Source: Halomonas sp. ALS9 (lineage in GTDB: Bacteria; Pseudomonadota; Gammaproteobacteria; Pseudomonadales; Halomonadaceae). Taken from it: 64,000 bases of DNA. Below are positions 62,021 to 64,000 of the stretch, in pieces; position 1 is the first letter of the stretch; each line of letters starts with the position of its first letter. A program made the translations under genes and the position numbers. The stretch is from contig NZ_LXRG01000110.1 of assembly GCF_001651035.1 (NCBI RefSeq), positions 372,001-436,000 of the forward strand. Direction: 5' to 3'. Below the pieces are notes generated by a model. It searched no databases and was not told where the DNA came from. It saw only the letters and a list, made by a program, of their open reading frames with translations.

Positions 62021-64000
62021 ATGCCTCGTCTGCCGTTTGCTCGTCGTCCTTTGGCGCGCTCAATTTCCGCGCTGATTCCCGTCACCGCAGCGCTGTTTTG
62101 CGCATCCGCCTATGCGCAAGAAGAGTCCGTTAACAATGACACTGTTGTCGTTACGGCCACTGCTCTTAAGGTCGATACTCCGCTGGTGGAAACACCACGC
62201 CCAGTTTCAAGCGTTGACCGCGAAGAGCTGGAAACCCGCAACGTTCAGCAATTAGATGAAACCTTCCGCTATCGCGCGGGCGTGTTGTCAGGCCATTTCG
62301 GTAGCGACAACAACACCGATTGGTTCAAGGTGCGCGGTTTTGATCAGTCCACTTACCAGGACGGCCTGCGTATCTATCGCGAAGGGTTTTATCAGTGGCT
62401 GCCGGAGCCTTATGGCCTGGAGCGAGTGGATGTCTTCAAAGGCCCCTCATCGATTCTTTACGGTGAGGCGCCTCCTGGCGGTTTGATTAATGCAGTGAGC
62501 AAGCGCCCGACCGAAACACCCCAAGGCGAAGTAAACCTGCAACTCGGCAACCGCAACCATCGTCAAGTTGGGATTGATACCAGTGGCCCGGTGGGTGAGT
62601 CAGATGATGTACGCTACCGCTTAGTGGGCCTGTATAAAGAACGCGACGGCGATTTAGACGCCACGGATAATGAGCGCTACTATTTCGCACCGAGCTTGGC
62701 GGTGGATTTCAGCGACGATACAACCGTCACCTTCCTGGCCAGCGTGCAAAAAGATGATGGCGTCCCGGTGAACTCGTTCAAGCTGCCCTATGGCACCGTG
62801 GAGAACACGCCCTTTGGTCGTGTCGACCCGCAAACCAATCTCAGCGAGCCGGGTTACGATAAAGATGAGCGCACCCAGTGGGCGTTAGGCTACGAACTGC
62901 GCCACAACCTTAACGACACTTGGCGTTTCGAGCAGGATTTACGTTACAGCGAGCTGGATTTAGAGCTGCGCAGCACCTACGCCTTCTTTATGGCGGATGA
63001 ACGGCAGGCAGCTCGTGGCCACGTCTACCGCGACGGCACCATCGATAGCTGGACGGTCGATAACCGTATGGTCGGTAACTGGTACACCGACCGCACCGAA
63101 AACACGCTACTGCTGGGGGTGGATTATCAAAACCTCGGCGTGAGCGGCCAAGAAGCGGATCCTTTCCCGTTCGGCGATCCTATCGATATCTTCAACCCCA
63201 CTTATGGCAATTACACGCCGGTGGGCGCGGATGATTTGCTTACCCGTGAAATCGATAAAGAGCAGACGGGCCTGTATGCTCAAAATCAACTGCGCATTGA
63301 TGACCGCTGGGTGCTGCTAGGCGGTGTGCGCTATGACCAAGCAGAGACCGAAAACAGTAACCTAACGGCGGGAACGACCCAGCGTTCAGATGACGATCAG
63401 GTATCTTGGTCGGGCGGCGCTATGTACTTGGGTGAAAACGGCGTTAATCCCTACATCAGTTACACCGAGTCCTTTGACCCGCTGGGCCGTGTGGATAGCG
63501 ACGGTGATCTTTATGACCCCCGTGAAGGGCGCCAGTGGGAAGCGGGCGTTAAGGTGGCCCCCTTTGGTTGGGATGGTTACGTGACGGCGGCGCTGTTTGA
63601 TTTGGAAGAGAGCAATACGCTGGTGAACTCACCAACTGGCTTCCAGGTGCAGGAAGGCAAACGTACTTCTCAAGGTTTTGAGCTGGAAGGCGTTGGCTAT
63701 ATTACTGACGATCTAAAAGTCACCGCGGCCTACACCTACACTGATTCACGTCTGGAAGACGATGACCGTGCGCCGTTAATCCCGCGTCACCAGGCCTCTA
63801 CCTGGCTGGATTACGCCTTTACTGGCGGCGCGCTGAAGGGTGTGACGCTGGGCGGCGGCGTGCGGTATGTGGGCAGCACCGTTGATACCAGTGTCGCTGA
63901 TAACACAGAAGTAGATAGCTACACCCTGTTCGATGCCATGGTGGGCTATGAGTTTGCCGACGGCTGGCAGGCCCAGGTCAACGTCAACAACCTAACGGAT
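62021..64000 (+). CDS. TonB-dependent siderophore receptor, 3' end beyond window
   Basis: 660 codons to the window edge with no stop. Signal peptide (ALFCASAYA|QEES), TonB box (DTVVVTATA), plug (VETPRPVSSVDREELETRNVQQLDETFRYRAGV, WFKVRGFDQSTYQDGLRIYREGFYQW, ERVDVFKGPSSILYGEAPPGGLINAVSKRP) and most of the barrel. The plug pattern is that of hydroxamate/mixed ferrisiderophore receptors (FhuA/FpvA type), unlike the two CirA-like paralogues at 32-36 kb. It starts at 62021. Confidence 0.93.
   Translation, partial: MPRLPFARRPLARSISALIPVTAALFCASAYAQEESVNNDTVVVTATALKVDTPLVETPRPVSSVDREELETRNVQQLDETFRYRAGVLSGHFGSDNNTDWFKVRGFDQSTYQDGLRIYREGFYQWLPEPYGLERVDVFKGPSSILYGEAPPGGLINAVSKRPTETPQGEVNLQLGNRNHRQVGIDTSGPVGESDDVRYRLVGLYKERDGDLDATDNERYYFAPSLAVDFSDDTTVTFLASVQKDDGVPVNSFKLPYGTVENTPFGRVDPQTNLSEPGYDKDERTQWALGYELRHNLNDTWRFEQDLRYSELDLELRSTYAFFMADERQAARGHVYRDGTIDSWTVDNRMVGNWYTDRTENTLLLGVDYQNLGVSGQEADPFPFGDPIDIFNPTYGNYTPVGADDLLTREIDKEQTGLYAQNQLRIDDRWVLLGGVRYDQAETENSNLTAGTTQRSDDDQVSWSGGAMYLGENGVNPYISYTESFDPLGRVDSDGDLYDPREGRQWEAGVKVAPFGWDGYVTAALFDLEESNTLVNSPTGFQVQEGKRTSQGFELEGVGYITDDLKVTAAYTYTDSRLEDDDRAPLIPRHQASTWLDYAFTGGALKGVTLGGGVRYVGSTVDTSVADNTEVDSYTLFDAMVGYEFADGWQAQVNVNNLTD

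Overview
The window looks like chromosomal DNA of a Halomonas-type moderately halophilic gammaproteobacterium. The macromolecular-synthesis block is complete (folB, plsY, tsaD, rpsU, dnaG, rpoD). Osmoprotectant uptake is doubled (a BCCT carrier plus a ProVWX ABC system), codon use is moderately GC-rich, and there is a large set of TonB, TRAP and c-di-GMP genes. The species assignment is inference; no rRNA gene is present.

Layout: 1-6.6 kb holds the folB end, plsY, tsaD, rpsU, dnaG and rpoD. 6.6-20 kb is ordinary chromosome: an AbgT-family transporter, a membrane protein, L-serine dehydratase, a LysR regulator beside the glutathione-dependent formaldehyde pathway (adhC, fghA), mtgA, an EAL phosphodiesterase, an EamA transporter, a DUF4168 protein, and a cNMP/CBS/nucleotidyltransferase protein next to a DEDDh exonuclease. 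19.9-25.5 kb carries betaine transport and an acidic lipoprotein. 25.7-31.8 kb holds a sigma54 two-component system, a PQQ-type sugar dehydrogenase, an AEC permease and a LysR regulator. 31.9-42.5 kb is an iron island: two paralogous TonB receptors facing each other, a FecBCDE-type ABC importer and an ABC exporter, with Fur-box-like palindromes at the receptor promoters. 42.5-43.1 kb is a YceI-like protein.

43.25-52.4 kb is an accessory island anchored on a CAU-anticodon tRNA gene. A degenerate direct copy of the tRNA 3' half lies at 49523-49569 and an exact inverted 52-bp copy at 52318-52369. The island holds small phage-like genes, decayed ORFs and a compact, AT-richer three-gene cluster: a PRTase-like protein, a NADAR-domain protein and a SIR2-domain protein with a C-terminal extension. 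An integron attC-like site (46965-47062) separates the first two genes from the third. Also present are a HigBA-type toxin-antitoxin pair, a frameshifted RelE/HTH pair and an intact AbiEi/AbiEii system. The PRTase-NADAR-SIR2 cluster, apparently assembled from integron cassettes and all pointing to NAD/ADP-ribose/PRPP chemistry, is the best candidate here for a little-described defence system.

52.4-58.6 kb returns to chromosome: azlCD, then a TRAP transporter with an embedded TetR regulator and a metal-dependent amidohydrolase. 58.6-64 kb has a Crp/Fnr regulator, a fragment of a second one, a PAS-GGDEF-EAL protein whose EAL site is degenerate, and a TonB siderophore receptor cut by the window end, with its own Fur-like site.
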